The position numbers were made by a program, and so were the translations under genes. Under the pieces are notes generated by a model. That model saw nothing but the letters and a program-made list of their open reading frames with translations, was not told the DNA's origin and did no database searches. From the NCBI RefSeq assembly GCF_005406225.1, contig NZ_NXLY01000003.1, positions 62,001-126,000 on the forward strand: a DNA stretch of 64,000 bases. Reading direction: 5' to 3'. Origin of the DNA: Campylobacter taeniopygiae (GTDB lineage Bacteria; Campylobacterota; Campylobacteria; Campylobacterales; Campylobacteraceae). Each line of letters opens with the position of its first letter. Within the stretch, counting starts at the first letter, position 1. Below are positions 1 to 11,811 of the stretch, piece by piece.

Positions 1-48
1 TATAAACAAAAAAGTAAAAATAATAATTTGTAATAAAATTTTTCTCAT
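1..48 (-). CDS. 5' end of a membrane or secreted protein gene (partial)
   Basis: An ATG at position 48 on the minus strand opens a frame that stays open for 16 codons to the window edge. The residues are MRKILLQIIIFTFLFI, which has the charge and hydrophobicity of a first membrane helix or signal peptide. Two overlapping TATAAT boxes lie 20-30 bases upstream, while the ribosome binding site (GAG) is weak. In C. jejuni the gene after the nitrilase-like gene is, as I remember, a sulfatase-family membrane protein (Cj1055c), so this could be its start. Only 16 residues are visible, so the identity is inference from gene order. Confidence 0.5.
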   Translation of the reverse strand, partial: MRKILLQIIIFTFLFI

Positions 49-68
49 ATAAAATCTCAAATATAAAA

Positions 69-79
69 ATTATATTATA
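69..79 (-). promoter_or_regulatory. Tandem TATAAT -10 boxes for the edge gene
   Basis: On the minus strand the sequence reads TATAATATAAT, two overlapping perfect -10 hexamers (positions 74-79 and 69-74), in the gap after the nitrilase-like gene and about 25 bases before the ATG at position 48. Campylobacter sigma-70 promoters typically have a strong -10 box and no conserved -35 box, which fits. Confidence 0.5.
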
Positions 80-116
80 AGCACATAAAAATAAATATTT
101 TTAAATTATGCACTTA

Positions 117-888
117 TTATCTTTCAAAACCTTTTGCCATTTTTTCAAAACACCAAAGTTTTTTTGCTTCGTCTGATTTTGTAGGCTCGATGATTAGCAT
201 TTCTTCTTCGTTACCAAGTCTTTCTTGAATTTCACCAAAAGCATCAATAAACATAGTATCGCCGTAAAAATTCCAATCCTCTTTAAGCTTACCTATGCGA
301 TTAACTCTTAAAATACTGGTTGAATTTAAAAAAGCTCTCATTTTTAAAAGTTCTTCCCATCTTTTTTTGCTTTCAAAGGTTGAAGCTGTAGGGATAATAA
401 CCAAATCGATCTTTTTTTGCATGATCATTTTCCAAAAGCCATCAAAATGAACTTCAAAACCAAAAAGTAAAGCGCATTTTAATCCCGCGTAAGAAAAAGT
501 AAAGAGTTTATATTTGTCGCATTTATTATTAAAAAAACCTTTTTCGTTCCAATGATTATAAGGCATCAAAATTTGCTGTTCATAACTTTTTACGCCATTA
601 GGAGAAACCTTTAAACAAAGTTTTTTACAACCCTTGCTCTCAACGCTGATAAAAGGCGCTATGATTTCTAATTCATATTTTTTTGAAAGGCGTATTAAGC
701 TTTCTTTTTTAGCCTCGCTTTGCTCTTTTATCATGGATTTTGGCATAGAAAGCAATTCAGTAAAAAAACTATTGATGACATATTCACCCAAAACAACAAG
801 ATCGGCTCCACTATCTTTTGAAGCTTTTAAATAATAATCCAATCTTGATTCACTTAAAGCTAAAGTAGGAAATTGCAAGGCTGAAATT

Positions 889-896
<8 letters not shown>
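117..896 (-). CDS. Nitrilase-superfamily protein, probably catalytically inactive
   Basis: This 259-residue protein has the length and layout of a carbon-nitrogen hydrolase. The first catalytic residue is present as Glu38 in LVVLGEYV, and the later [10 protein letters not shown] stretch matches the family. The catalytic Lys, expected in a YxKxHL-like motif, is replaced by Gln in YEQQIL (residues 105-110). The nucleophilic Cys, expected in an ICYD-like motif, is replaced by Gly146 in LFGFE. It is therefore probably a pseudoenzyme or one with unusual chemistry; substrate and role are unknown. The start overlaps the end of xseB by 8 bases, so the two are probably translated together. The family call is firm; the loss of catalysis is my alignment by eye. 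Confidence 0.8.
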
Positions 897-3876
<2,980 letters not shown>

Positions 3877-3880
<4 letters not shown>

Positions 3881-3999
3881 TTTCCTTCCTTGTATTTTTT
3901 TGCATATTTTTTAATCAAAACAATCGATATACCACAGAAAAAAGCAATCACAAAAATAGTTGCAATCACTACACAATTTGAAATAGGATACTCAAACAT
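3877..3999 (-). CDS. Small single-pass membrane protein, 40 residues
   Basis: Between ileS and gatA lies a 40-codon frame starting [20 protein letters not shown]. It has one hydrophobic helix (about residues 8-29) followed by a basic, charged tail ([11 protein letters not shown]). Its start overlaps the ileS stop by 8 bases and its TGA overlaps the gatA ATG (ATGA), so translation appears coupled on both sides. I remember a small membrane protein at this place in C. jejuni (Cj1060c). The function is unknown. The tight spacing on both sides and the clean membrane topology make it a probable real gene. Confidence 0.7.
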
Positions 4000-6748
4000 T
4001 TTTCAAAACCTCATTGCAACGCACACAAGGTTCGTTTTCTTTCTGGCTTTCTAGTTTCCAACATCTAGGGCATTTATGTGATATAGCTTTGGCGATCTTA
4101 AACTTTTCATCTTCAATTTCAAATTCGCACAAAATTTCACCAAAGCCATCTTTAGCATCACTCACCATAAACCAATCATTTAATTCATCTTTTGGTATAA
4201 AATCAAAACGCTTAGAATCTATGATAAGATTAAGTTCTAAAGTTGATTTTATCAATTTATCTTTTTTAAGTGCATCAATTTTTTCAAAAAATTTCTCACG
4301 CACATTGAGTAAAAATTTATCATCTATGTCAAAATCATATTCAAATTTTTCTTTCAAACTAAGATCAAAAACATCAGCAATATTGTCTTTAATCAAATCA
4401 TTAGCATGTTCTAAAGCCTCATCAACACTATAAGTTAAAGTTGGAGCAAGTAAATTTAAAAGTTCTTTAGTGATTAAAGCCATTGCCACTTGAGCTGATT
4501 TTCTACGATCGCCATTTTTAGCATCACAGTACAATCTATCCTTGCTAATATCAAGATAAATTCCACTTAAATCCGCACTTAAAAAATTTAAAAGCATATT
4601 AAAGCCTTTAGCAAATTCATAAGCTAGGAAATTTTCTTTAACATTTTTAAACACATGGGTTGCACGCGTGAGTATCCATTTATCTATAAAGCTAAATTCA
4701 TTAATTTGTAAATTTTGCAAATCATTAATGTTCGCAAGTAAAAACCTTATGGTATTTCTTATTTTTCGGTATTGCTCGCTTACTTGCTTTAAGATATTAT
4801 CAGAAATTTTTAAATCACTTGAATAATCACTTAAGAGTATCCAAAGTCTTAAAATTTCAACCCCGTAAGTTTTGGCTACATATTCAGGTGCTATCACATT
4901 ACCTTTAGATTTGGACATTTTTTGCCCTTTTTCATCTGTAGTAAATCCATGGGTTAAAATGCTTTCATAAGGAGCGATTTGTTTAATAGCACTTCCAATA
5001 AGCAAAGAGCTTTGAAACCAACCTCTATGCTGATCGCTTCCTTCTAAATACATATTAGCTCTTTTTTCTCCAGCGTCATAAATTCCACTATTTAAAACCG
5101 CATTCCAAGTGCTTCCACTATCAAACCAAACATCTAAAATATCATAAACTTTTTCTAAATTTTCTGGATTATATTTTGAATTTTTAGGAATTAAATCTTT
5201 AATTTCAAATTCCCACCACGCATCGGCTCCATGTTTTTCAAAAATATTAGCCACAAAATCAAAAAGTTCAGTATCAAAAATCACTTCTTTAGTGGTTTTA
5301 TCCCTAAAAAACGCTATAGGCGTCCCCCAATCTCTTTGACGTGAGATGCACCAATCAGGACGATTTTCAACCATAGATCCGATTCTTTTTATACCGCTTT
5401 GTGGATAGAATTTTGTTTTTAGAATTTGTTCTTTTGCGCATTCTCTTAAAGTTTTACCCTCTAAAAGTGCTTCATCCATTAAAATAAACCATTGTTTAGT
5501 TGCTCTATAAATGACAGGTTTGTGAGTTCTCCAGCAAAACGGATAAGAGTGTATAAATTTGGAAGAATGCAATAAAGAATCACCCAAAAGTTCTAAAATT
5601 CTTTCATTAGCCTTAAAAATATGAAGTCCTATAAATTCATTTAGTAAATTTTCTGGCAAAAGTTTTTTAGTCCTTAAAGTTTCATCATAACACCCTCCAT
5701 CATCCACAGGCATTAAAACTTCAATACCATATTTTAAACAAGCATAATAATCATCTTCACCATGACCTGGAGCAGTATGCACAAGCCCACTTCCACCATC
5801 CATCAATACATGCTCACCCATAATCAAAGTGGATTTTCTAAAATTTAAAGGATTAATCGCTTCTAATCTTTCAAATTCTTTTGCGCTAAGCTCTTTTTGC
5901 ACCTCTCCTTTTGTTAAACCTTTTTCTACCATACTTTTAAGCAAAGCACTTGCAAAAATAAAGCCCTCTTTAGTGATCACATAATTTTCATTAGGATTTA
6001 AAGCAATGGCTTGATTAGCCACTAAAGTCCAAGGTGTAGTTGTCCAAATAACCGCACTAGCTTTTGAAACTCCTATTTTTTTACAAGCATTTTCATCCAA
6101 ATCAAAAGCTACAAAGATAGAATAATCCTCTTTATCTTCATATTCTACCTCAGCTTCAGCCAAAGCTGATTTTGCAGCCCAGCTCCAAAAAACAGGTTTG
6201 GAACGCTCACAAAGCAATCCTTTTTTAGCAATTTCGCATAAAGTCCTATAAATAGCGGCTTCAAATTCAAATTTCATCGTAAGATAAGGCTTATCCCAAT
6301 CCGCTATAATGCCAAGTTTTTTAAACTCTTCTCTTTGAATATTAACAAATTCATCAGCATGTTTTCTACAAAATTCTCGGATCTCTTTTTTGCTTAGACT
6401 TTTCTTCTTTTCACCAAGTTTAATTTCAACCTGCTGTTCTATAGGTAAGCCGTGACAATCCCAACCTGGGGTAAAACGAATTTTTTCTCCATTAAAATAA
6501 TGCAATTTGATAATCGTTTCTTTTAAAATTTTATTTAAAGCATGACCGATATGAATATGACCATTTGCATAAGGAGGACCATCGTGTAGAGTAAAGGTAT
6601 CACAAGTATCTTTACGCTTTTGTTTCATTTTCTCATAAGCATAATTTTGATTAAACCATTTTTCAAATCTTTTAGGTTCAAATTCGGCCAAATTAGCACG
6701 CATTGAAAAAGTAGTATTTGGCAAAAGTAAGGTATCTTTATAGTCCAT
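3992..6748 (-). CDS. ileS: Isoleucyl-tRNA synthetase
   Basis: This class I synthetase of about 918 residues charges tRNA(Ile). The HIGH motif is in [12 protein letters not shown] (near residue 69), the KMSKS loop in KMSKSKG (near residue 611), and the editing domain lies between. The C-terminus has the zinc-binding pairs CPRC and CVRC. Two ATG codons are in tandem at 6751 and 6748. The AGGTGG ribosome binding site is better spaced for the second, so I start at 6748. The gene heads the minus-strand run ileS, small membrane protein, gatA, guaB, xseB, nitrilase-like gene, and diverges from the CinA-like gene across an 84-base gap. Confidence 0.97.
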   Translation of the reverse strand: MDYKDTLLLPNTTFSMRANLAEFEPKRFEKWFNQNYAYEKMKQKRKDTCDTFTLHDGPPYANGHIHIGHALNKILKETIIKLHYFNGEKIRFTPGWDCHGLPIEQQVEIKLGEKKKSLSKKEIREFCRKHADEFVNIQREEFKKLGIIADWDKPYLTMKFEFEAAIYRTLCEIAKKGLLCERSKPVFWSWAAKSALAEAEVEYEDKEDYSIFVAFDLDENACKKIGVSKASAVIWTTTPWTLVANQAIALNPNENYVITKEGFIFASALLKSMVEKGLTKGEVQKELSAKEFERLEAINPLNFRKSTLIMGEHVLMDGGSGLVHTAPGHGEDDYYACLKYGIEVLMPVDDGGCYDETLRTKKLLPENLLNEFIGLHIFKANERILELLGDSLLHSSKFIHSYPFCWRTHKPVIYRATKQWFILMDEALLEGKTLRECAKEQILKTKFYPQSGIKRIGSMVENRPDWCISRQRDWGTPIAFFRDKTTKEVIFDTELFDFVANIFEKHGADAWWEFEIKDLIPKNSKYNPENLEKVYDILDVWFDSGSTWNAVLNSGIYDAGEKRANMYLEGSDQHRGWFQSSLLIGSAIKQIAPYESILTHGFTTDEKGQKMSKSKGNVIAPEYVAKTYGVEILRLWILLSDYSSDLKISDNILKQVSEQYRKIRNTIRFLLANINDLQNLQINEFSFIDKWILTRATHVFKNVKENFLAYEFAKGFNMLLNFLSADLSGIYLDISKDRLYCDAKNGDRRKSAQVAMALITKELLNLLAPTLTYSVDEALEHANDLIKDNIADVFDLSLKEKFEYDFDIDDKFLLNVREKFFEKIDALKKDKLIKSTLELNLIIDSKRFDFIPKDELNDWFMVSDAKDGFGEILCEFEIEDEKFKIAKAISHKCPRCWKLESQKENEPCVRCNEVLKNV

Positions 6749-6808
6749 CATTTTCCACCTAAATTTTTTATAATCTCAAATTTTACTAAAATTAGTTTAA
6801 AATTTAGC

Positions 6809-6814
6809 TATAAT
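6809..6814 (+). promoter_or_regulatory. -10 box for the cinA-like gene
   Basis: A TATAAT hexamer preceded by TTTAGC lies 22 bases before the ATG at 6836, and the ribosome binding site AAAAAGGGA follows. No -35 box is visible, as is usual for Campylobacter. Confidence 0.55.
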
Positions 6815-6835
6815 TACACAAAAAAGGGAAATTTT

Positions 6836-7924
6836 ATGAAACATTTACTTTTTCTTATTGGCGATGAATTGGCAATGAATGATGATTATAAGGATTATAT
6901 TTATCGCTCTTATGAAAAAAAATTTAAAGAAATTTGCGAAATTCGTTTTCAAAATAAAACCGATAAAGAATTACCTTTTTTACTAGAAAAACTTCTAACA
7001 GAATATGATTTTATAACCCTTTTTACCACATCTAATCATTATGCAACCATAGCTAAAATTCTTGCAACACTCAATGAAGATGCTTTGGTTTTAAAAGAGG
7101 ATAATTTAGTTCCTGATAAAGCTTATTTTTCTAAAGATAGTTTTGTATGTGATTTTATCCATTCAAAAATCAATGTTATAAAAACTACGATAGGTAAGAA
7201 ACTTCCAGAACTTCTTGGAAATATACAACCTAATTTTACTTATTTTTGCCTTTTTGGGATTGATGATGAAAGTGCAGTTGTACTTCTTGATGCCTTAACA
7301 AAATCTTATGAAGTTAAAATCAAAACAAGTAAAATACTAGATAATCTCACACTTATTAAAGCCACTTGTCCTAATTTTGGAAAATTAGATGGATTTTTAA
7401 CCAGCATTAAAAATCTTTTTGGACAAAAAGTATTTTTAGGAAAAAATCCTTTGGATTTTATTATTTCAAAACTTTTAGAAAAAAACTTAAAAATTTCCTT
7501 TGCTGAAAGCTGCACAGGCGGGCTTTGCGCTAGTATGCTTACTAAATTTAACGGGGTGAGTCAAATTTTTGAAGGATCGATTGTGAGCTATTCTAATCGT
7601 TTAAAACATGAATGGCTAGGCATTGCAGAAGAAAATTTGCAAAATAGAAGAGAATATAGCGAACGTTGTGTGTATTTTATGTTAAAAGGAATTTTTAAAA
7701 CAGCAAAACCTGATTTTGCCTTAGCTATCAGTGGGGTAACCGGAGAAAACGATGAAGGCGCTATAAAATCAGGTACTGTTTATATAGGGGCAATGTTTAA
7801 AGATGGAACATTTGTGCAAGAAATTCTTCATTTAGACGGAGATAGAGAATTGATGCAAAAACAAGCTGCGATGGCAACTTTTTGTTTATTATTAAAACTC
7901 AAGCCAGAAATTTTTGAATTTTAA
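6836..7924 (+). CDS. CinA-family protein with diverged N-terminal domain
   Basis: The C-terminal 160 residues of this 362-residue protein are a clear CinA C-terminal domain: SFAESCTGGLCASMLT near residue 223, GSIVSYSN, and AISGVTGENDEGAIKSGTVYIG. In other bacteria this domain has nicotinamide-nucleotide (NMN) amidohydrolase activity. The N-terminal half sits where CinA carries a MoaB/MogA-like domain and keeps only faint resemblance (LFLIGDELAMND, TLFTTSN). It lacks the usual GDG and GG motifs, so that half may have lost the ancestral function. A TATAAT box and a good ribosome binding site precede it. The C-terminal domain call is firm; the role is inferred from the family. Confidence 0.85.
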   Translation: MKHLLFLIGDELAMNDDYKDYIYRSYEKKFKEICEIRFQNKTDKELPFLLEKLLTEYDFITLFTTSNHYATIAKILATLNEDALVLKEDNLVPDKAYFSKDSFVCDFIHSKINVIKTTIGKKLPELLGNIQPNFTYFCLFGIDDESAVVLLDALTKSYEVKIKTSKILDNLTLIKATCPNFGKLDGFLTSIKNLFGQKVFLGKNPLDFIISKLLEKNLKISFAESCTGGLCASMLTKFNGVSQIFEGSIVSYSNRLKHEWLGIAEENLQNRREYSERCVYFMLKGIFKTAKPDFALAISGVTGENDEGAIKSGTVYIGAMFKDGTFVQEILHLDGDRELMQKQAAMATFCLLLKLKPEIFEF

Positions 7925-7952
7925 TTTTATAAATGATTAAACTTTTATAACT

Positions 7953-7958
7953 TATAAT
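7953..7958 (+). promoter_or_regulatory. -10 box for the nitroreductase pair
   Basis: TATAAT lies 34 bases before the ATG at 7992, within the 67-base gap after the CinA-like gene. AAGGA directly before the start is the ribosome binding site. This single promoter probably serves both nitroreductase genes. Confidence 0.45.
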
Positions 7959-7991
7959 TAATTTAGCTTAAATTACATTAAGGAATTAACC

Positions 7992-8612
7992 ATGAATTTT
8001 AAAGATCTTATTTTAAAACGGCACGCTTGTAAATTATTTAGCGATAAAAAAATCAATAAAAATGACTTAAATTTTATCCTAGAAAGTGGAATTTTAACTC
8101 CGAGTTCTTATGGTCTTGAACCTTGGAAATTCATTGTTTTTGAAAAGCAAGAAGATAATTTAAATCTTTCTAAATTATGTTTTAATCAGCAAAATGTCGC
8201 TAGTGCGAGCCACAACATCGTTATTTTAGCCAGAAAAGATTTGCAAAGTAAAGATGCTTTTATCCAAAAGCAAGTGCGTCGATTTGCTGATTCTGATGAA
8301 GAAAAATTTCAAAAAATTTTACAAATTTACACTCAAAAAACCGACACCATGGACGATAAACAACTCTATCATTATGCCCAACTTCAATGCTATCTTGCAA
8401 TGATGCAAATGTCTTTAGCTGCCATAAGCTTAGGAATTGATTCTTGTATGATAGGTGGTTTTGACAAAGAAAAAATAGATCGATTTTTAAAATTAGAATA
8501 TCCTTTTGAAACAGCGGTTGTATTAGCCCTTGGATATAGAGCACAAGAACCAAAACACACAACCAAACGCTTAAATTTTAATGAAGTTGTTGAATTTTAT
8601 AAGGAAAAATAA
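7992..8612 (+). CDS. FMN-dependent NAD(P)H nitroreductase (NfsB-like)
   Basis: This 206-residue protein is a member of the nitroreductase fold family that binds FMN and reduces nitro groups or quinones. Visible family features are the N-terminal RHACKLFSDKKI segment, the FMN-binding LTPSSYGLEPWKFIVF (about residues 35-50), and SLGIDSCMIGGFDKEKID near residue 150. It is a close paralogue of RdxA, whose ATG overlaps this stop codon (TAATG), pointing to a tandem duplication and cotranscription. As I remember, the matching C. jejuni locus carries a nitroreductase that is a pseudogene in some strains. Here it is intact. Confidence 0.88.
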   Translation: MNFKDLILKRHACKLFSDKKINKNDLNFILESGILTPSSYGLEPWKFIVFEKQEDNLNLSKLCFNQQNVASASHNIVILARKDLQSKDAFIQKQVRRFADSDEEKFQKILQIYTQKTDTMDDKQLYHYAQLQCYLAMMQMSLAAISLGIDSCMIGGFDKEKIDRFLKLEYPFETAVVLALGYRAQEPKHTTKRLNFNEVVEFYKEK

Positions 8613-9214
8613 TGAAAGAATTGGATATTTTTAAACAACGATATTCTTGTAGAAATTTTAAAAATGAAAAATTAAATCCACAAGATCTAAAAAATATATT
8701 AGAAGTCGCTAGATTAAGTCCTAGTTCTTTAGGCTTAGAACCTTGGAGGTTTTTGGTTGCACAAGATGAAAAGAAGAAAGAAGAATTATCTCAAATTTGC
8801 AATCATCAAAATCATGTTAAAAATTGTTCTGCTTTGATCATCATTTTATCAAGACTTGATTTTTTAGATTATTTTGAAGAAAAACTAAGAAAAAGAGATA
8901 TGGAAGAAAAAGAAATTCAAAAACGTCTAGATACTTATATGCCTTTTTTAAAATCTCTAAATCATGAGCAAAAAATTGCTTACGCTAGAGAGCAAGCTCA
9001 TATTGCCTTAGCGAGCATACTTTATAGCGCCAATGCTTTAAACATAGCTAGTTGTCCAATAGGGGGCTTTGATAAAACCAAACTTGATTCCTACCTAGAT
9101 CTTGACACTCAAAAAGAAATAGCGACACTGGTTGTAGCTCTAGGTTACTCTAATGATAAAAATTTGCCACAAAAAAATCGCTTTGATTTTGATGAAGTGG
9201 TTCAATTTTTATAA
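8612..9214 (+). CDS. rdxA: Oxygen-insensitive nitroreductase RdxA
   Basis: The 200-residue protein shares the nitroreductase layout of its upstream neighbour: RYSCRNFKNEKL, LSPSSLGLEPWRFLVA for FMN binding, and NIASCPIGGFDKTKLD. Its position directly before pgsA matches rdxA in C. jejuni as I remember it. Such enzymes reduce nitroaromatic compounds, and in Helicobacter RdxA activates metronidazole. The gene is intact, with no frameshift. A 12-bp perfect hairpin follows the stop codon and probably ends the transcript. Confidence 0.85.
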   Translation: MKELDIFKQRYSCRNFKNEKLNPQDLKNILEVARLSPSSLGLEPWRFLVAQDEKKKEELSQICNHQNHVKNCSALIIILSRLDFLDYFEEKLRKRDMEEKEIQKRLDTYMPFLKSLNHEQKIAYAREQAHIALASILYSANALNIASCPIGGFDKTKLDSYLDLDTQKEIATLVVALGYSNDKNLPQKNRFDFDEVVQFL

Positions 9215-9222
9215 CCAAATAA

Positions 9223-9248
9223 AAAAATAGAATTAAAATTCTATTTTT
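9223..9248. terminator. Hairpin terminator after rdxA
   Basis: AAAAATAGAATT and its exact reverse complement AATTCTATTTTT are separated by two bases, giving a 12-bp perfect stem flanked by A and T runs. It starts 8 bases after the rdxA stop and ends before the pgsA promoter, so it can separate the two units. Confidence 0.7.
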
Positions 9249-9271
9249 ACCATTACTTTGCTAAAATTCTA

Positions 9272-9277
9272 TATAAT
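9272..9277 (+). promoter_or_regulatory. -10 box for pgsA
   Basis: A TATAAT hexamer follows the rdxA terminator and lies 31 bases before the pgsA ATG at 9309. It would drive pgsA, the site-2 protease gene and the DUF535 gene, which overlap one another. Confidence 0.5.
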
Positions 9278-9308
9278 TTTTTAAAATTTATAGAATTTAA
9301 GGTCTTGT

Positions 9309-9845
9309 ATGAATTTACCCAACATTTTAGCATTTTTAAGGATTATGCTAGCTCCTTTATTTTTTTTCCTACTCACTCATTCTTTTGAAAAAATAGATCA
9401 AAGCTGGATTAATTATTTTGCGGCTTTAACATTTTCTTTAGCCGCAATCAGTGATTTTTTTGATGGTTATATTGCAAGAACTTGGAATCAAACAACAAAA
9501 CTAGGAGGTATTTTAGATCCTTTAGCTGATAAAATGCTTATCTTGGCAGCTTTTTTAGGATTATTGATGATAGGAAGAGCAAATGAATGGATTATTTATC
9601 TCATACTCGTTCGCGAATTTTTTATCACAGGATTTCGCGTAGTTATGGTCAGTGAAAATTTAAATGTCAATGCCTCATTTGCAGGAAAACTAAAAACAAC
9701 CTTTCAAATGATAGCCATAGGTTTTTTAACAATGCAATGGACAGGGGGACAAATTTTACTTTATATCGCCTTTGTTTTAACTCTTTATTCTGGTTTTGAA
9801 TACGTTTTAAGCTATATGAAACAAAACAAAGGAAAATTACAATGA
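9309..9845 (+). CDS. pgsA: CDP-diacylglycerol-glycerol-3-phosphate phosphatidyltransferase
   Basis: PgsA joins CDP-diacylglycerol to glycerol-3-phosphate, the first step to phosphatidylglycerol, in the inner membrane. The 178 residues contain the complete CDP-alcohol phosphatidyltransferase motif, D-G-x2-A-R-x8-G-x3-D-x3-D, at about residues 55-80: DFFDGYIARTWNQ followed by LGGILDPLADK. Several hydrophobic helices surround it. The stop overlaps the next ATG by 4 bases, so the protease gene downstream is translationally coupled. Confidence 0.95.
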   Translation: MNLPNILAFLRIMLAPLFFFLLTHSFEKIDQSWINYFAALTFSLAAISDFFDGYIARTWNQTTKLGGILDPLADKMLILAAFLGLLMIGRANEWIIYLILVREFFITGFRVVMVSENLNVNASFAGKLKTTFQMIAIGFLTMQWTGGQILLYIAFVLTLYSGFEYVLSYMKQNKGKLQ

Positions 9846-10945
9846 AATCTTTATTTTTTTTAATTTTAATACTCATACTTGGATTTAAATTTTATTCTAT
9901 TGAATTTTTAGCAACAATTTTAGTAATTTCTTTTTTAATCTTTTTTCATGAGTTAGGGCATTTTTTAGCCGCAAAATCTCTAGGTGTTAAAGTAGAAATT
10001 TTTAGTATCGGTTTTGGAAAAAGTCTTTTAGAGTTTAATTTTAAAAATACTATTTATCGCTTAAGTGCTTTACCTTTTGGAGGCTATGTCAAACTTAAGG
10101 GGCAAGATGATATGCGTCCAGGTTTTGAAAATTTAGATCCTGATAGCTACAGTGTTTTATCTGCGTTTAAGAAAATTTATATTTTATTTGCTGGACCTTT
10201 TTTTAATCTCCTTTTGGCTTTTATACTTTATATTCTCATCGGAAATTTAGGGATACAAAAATTATCAACACAAATAGGAGCCATTGCGCCAAATTCTGCT
10301 GCACAAATAGCTGGAATTAAACCCGATGATACAATTTTATCCATCAATGGAGTTAAAATTCAAAGTTTTGATGAAATTTCAAAACACCTAAGTCTAAAGC
10401 CTTTAAATATTGTAATTGATAGAAATGGAGAAAAAATCAATTTTAATCTCACTCCAAAAATAGGACAAGGGTATAATGATTTTGGTCAATTAGTTCCAAA
10501 AGCACAACTTGGGGTAAGTCCAAAAGGCACTGATGTATTAGTTTTTCACACGGGATTACAAAGTCTAAATTATGCTTTAGATGAAAGCATCAAAGCTTCA
10601 ACACTTATTGTTAAGGGTATAGCAAAACTTATCGTTGGAGATGTGGAAGCTAAAAATTTAGGTGGCATTATCACAATGGCTAATATCACCTCAAAAGCAG
10701 CACAAACAAGTTTTACACTCCTGTTGTTTATTGCGGCTTTAATTTCAATCAATCTAGGAATTTTAAATCTTTTACCTATTCCTATGCTTGATGGAGGACA
10801 TATACTGTTTAATATTTATGAAATTATTTTTAGACGCAAAGTACCACAAAAAGCTTTTGAATATCTAAGTTATGGAGGAATGGCTATACTTTTAAGCTTA
10901 ATGCTTTTTGCTACTTTTAATGATATTTTAAGAGCTTTACAATGA
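9842..10945 (+). CDS. rseP: RseP-type site-2 membrane metalloprotease
   Basis: This 367-residue membrane protein is an M50 zinc protease. The HELGH metal site is in FFHELGHFLAAKSLGVKVE near residue 38, a PDZ domain spans roughly residues 140-220 (GAIAPNSAAQIAGIKPDDTILSINGVKI), and the second metal ligand is in LNLLPIPMLDGGHILF near residue 320. Such proteases cut membrane-embedded anti-sigma factors or leftover signal peptides. The window shows no sigma-E type partner, so the substrate is unknown. It lies between pgsA and the DUF535 gene with 4-base overlaps on both sides. Confidence 0.93.
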   Translation: MKSLFFLILILILGFKFYSIEFLATILVISFLIFFHELGHFLAAKSLGVKVEIFSIGFGKSLLEFNFKNTIYRLSALPFGGYVKLKGQDDMRPGFENLDPDSYSVLSAFKKIYILFAGPFFNLLLAFILYILIGNLGIQKLSTQIGAIAPNSAAQIAGIKPDDTILSINGVKIQSFDEISKHLSLKPLNIVIDRNGEKINFNLTPKIGQGYNDFGQLVPKAQLGVSPKGTDVLVFHTGLQSLNYALDESIKASTLIVKGIAKLIVGDVEAKNLGGIITMANITSKAAQTSFTLLLFIAALISINLGILNLLPIPMLDGGHILFNIYEIIFRRKVPQKAFEYLSYGGMAILLSLMLFATFNDILRALQ

Positions 10946-11811
10946 GTCAAAATTTCACCTATCCTTTGCCCAATTTTTCAGATCCTAAAAAAAGTATTAT
11001 TTTTTGGCGTTATTCTCGTTTTTGGGCTAGAAAACTCTTGTATTTTTCTCAAGTAAATTTTTTTATTAAAACACTTAATGAAGAAAAAAATAATCATTTG
11101 AAATATTTTTTTCAAGAAAGACCTTATGCCTGTTATAATGTCATTAGAAGATTTTGTGATAAAAGCTTTAGTGCCAATGATAGGGTTAAAACTTTACTTT
11201 ATGATGTTGATAAAGGATTGAAAACATTTACTTTTCTTCCAGAAAAGAAAAGTATTTTTACGCTTAAAGATGAAGAAAATATTTTTGAAATTGATCTTGA
11301 TCAAAATCATCATGTTTGCGAGGAAGGTTTTTGGGCGATTAAACTTAAATTTAACACTCAAGTCATCTTGCAAGCAAGTTTTTGCTTTACTTTGCAAAAT
11401 AATATTTTAATCGCTTGCATACAAGGCTATAAGCATGAAAATTTAGATTCTTTGAAAATCAATAAAATTTGTACTAAAAAATTTTTTGGATTAAGACCTA
11501 TAGATTTAATCATAGAATGCATTAAAATTTTAACTAAAGTTTTAAATTGCGATACCACACTCGGCGTTCATGAAAAAAATCAAATTCGATCCAAAAAAGG
11601 ACAAAGCAAAGGTTATTATGTAAATTATCAAAAAATTTGGCTTGAAAATGGCGGAGAGCTTATAAAAATCAATAGACGCAATTATTATAAACTCTCTCAT
11701 TTGAGAAAGAAGATTGAAGAAATTCCAAGTCAAAAACGCTCTATGTATAAAAAGCGTTTTGCAATACTTGATGAAATTGAGAAAAAAATCAATGAAATTT
11801 TTTCTAAATAA
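10942..11811 (+). CDS. DUF535 (VirK/YbjX) family protein
   Basis: The 289 residues follow the DUF535 pattern: an N-terminal basic segment, two beta-rich stretches, then ILIACIQGYKHEN and FFGLRPIDLIIECIKIL, GVHEKNQIR, YVNYQKIW, and a C-terminal KRSMYKKRFAILDEIEKKI. Family members in enterobacteria (VirK, YbjX) have been linked to virulence and resistance to antimicrobial peptides, with unknown biochemistry. There is no signal peptide, so it is probably cytoplasmic. It ends an operon with pgsA and the site-2 protease, and its last 8 bases overlap the convergent isomerase-like gene. Confidence 0.75.
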   Translation: MSQNFTYPLPNFSDPKKSIIFWRYSRFWARKLLYFSQVNFFIKTLNEEKNNHLKYFFQERPYACYNVIRRFCDKSFSANDRVKTLLYDVDKGLKTFTFLPEKKSIFTLKDEENIFEIDLDQNHHVCEEGFWAIKLKFNTQVILQASFCFTLQNNILIACIQGYKHENLDSLKINKICTKKFFGLRPIDLIIECIKILTKVLNCDTTLGVHEKNQIRSKKGQSKGYYVNYQKIWLENGGELIKINRRNYYKLSHLRKKIEEIPSQKRSMYKKRFAILDEIEKKINEIFSK

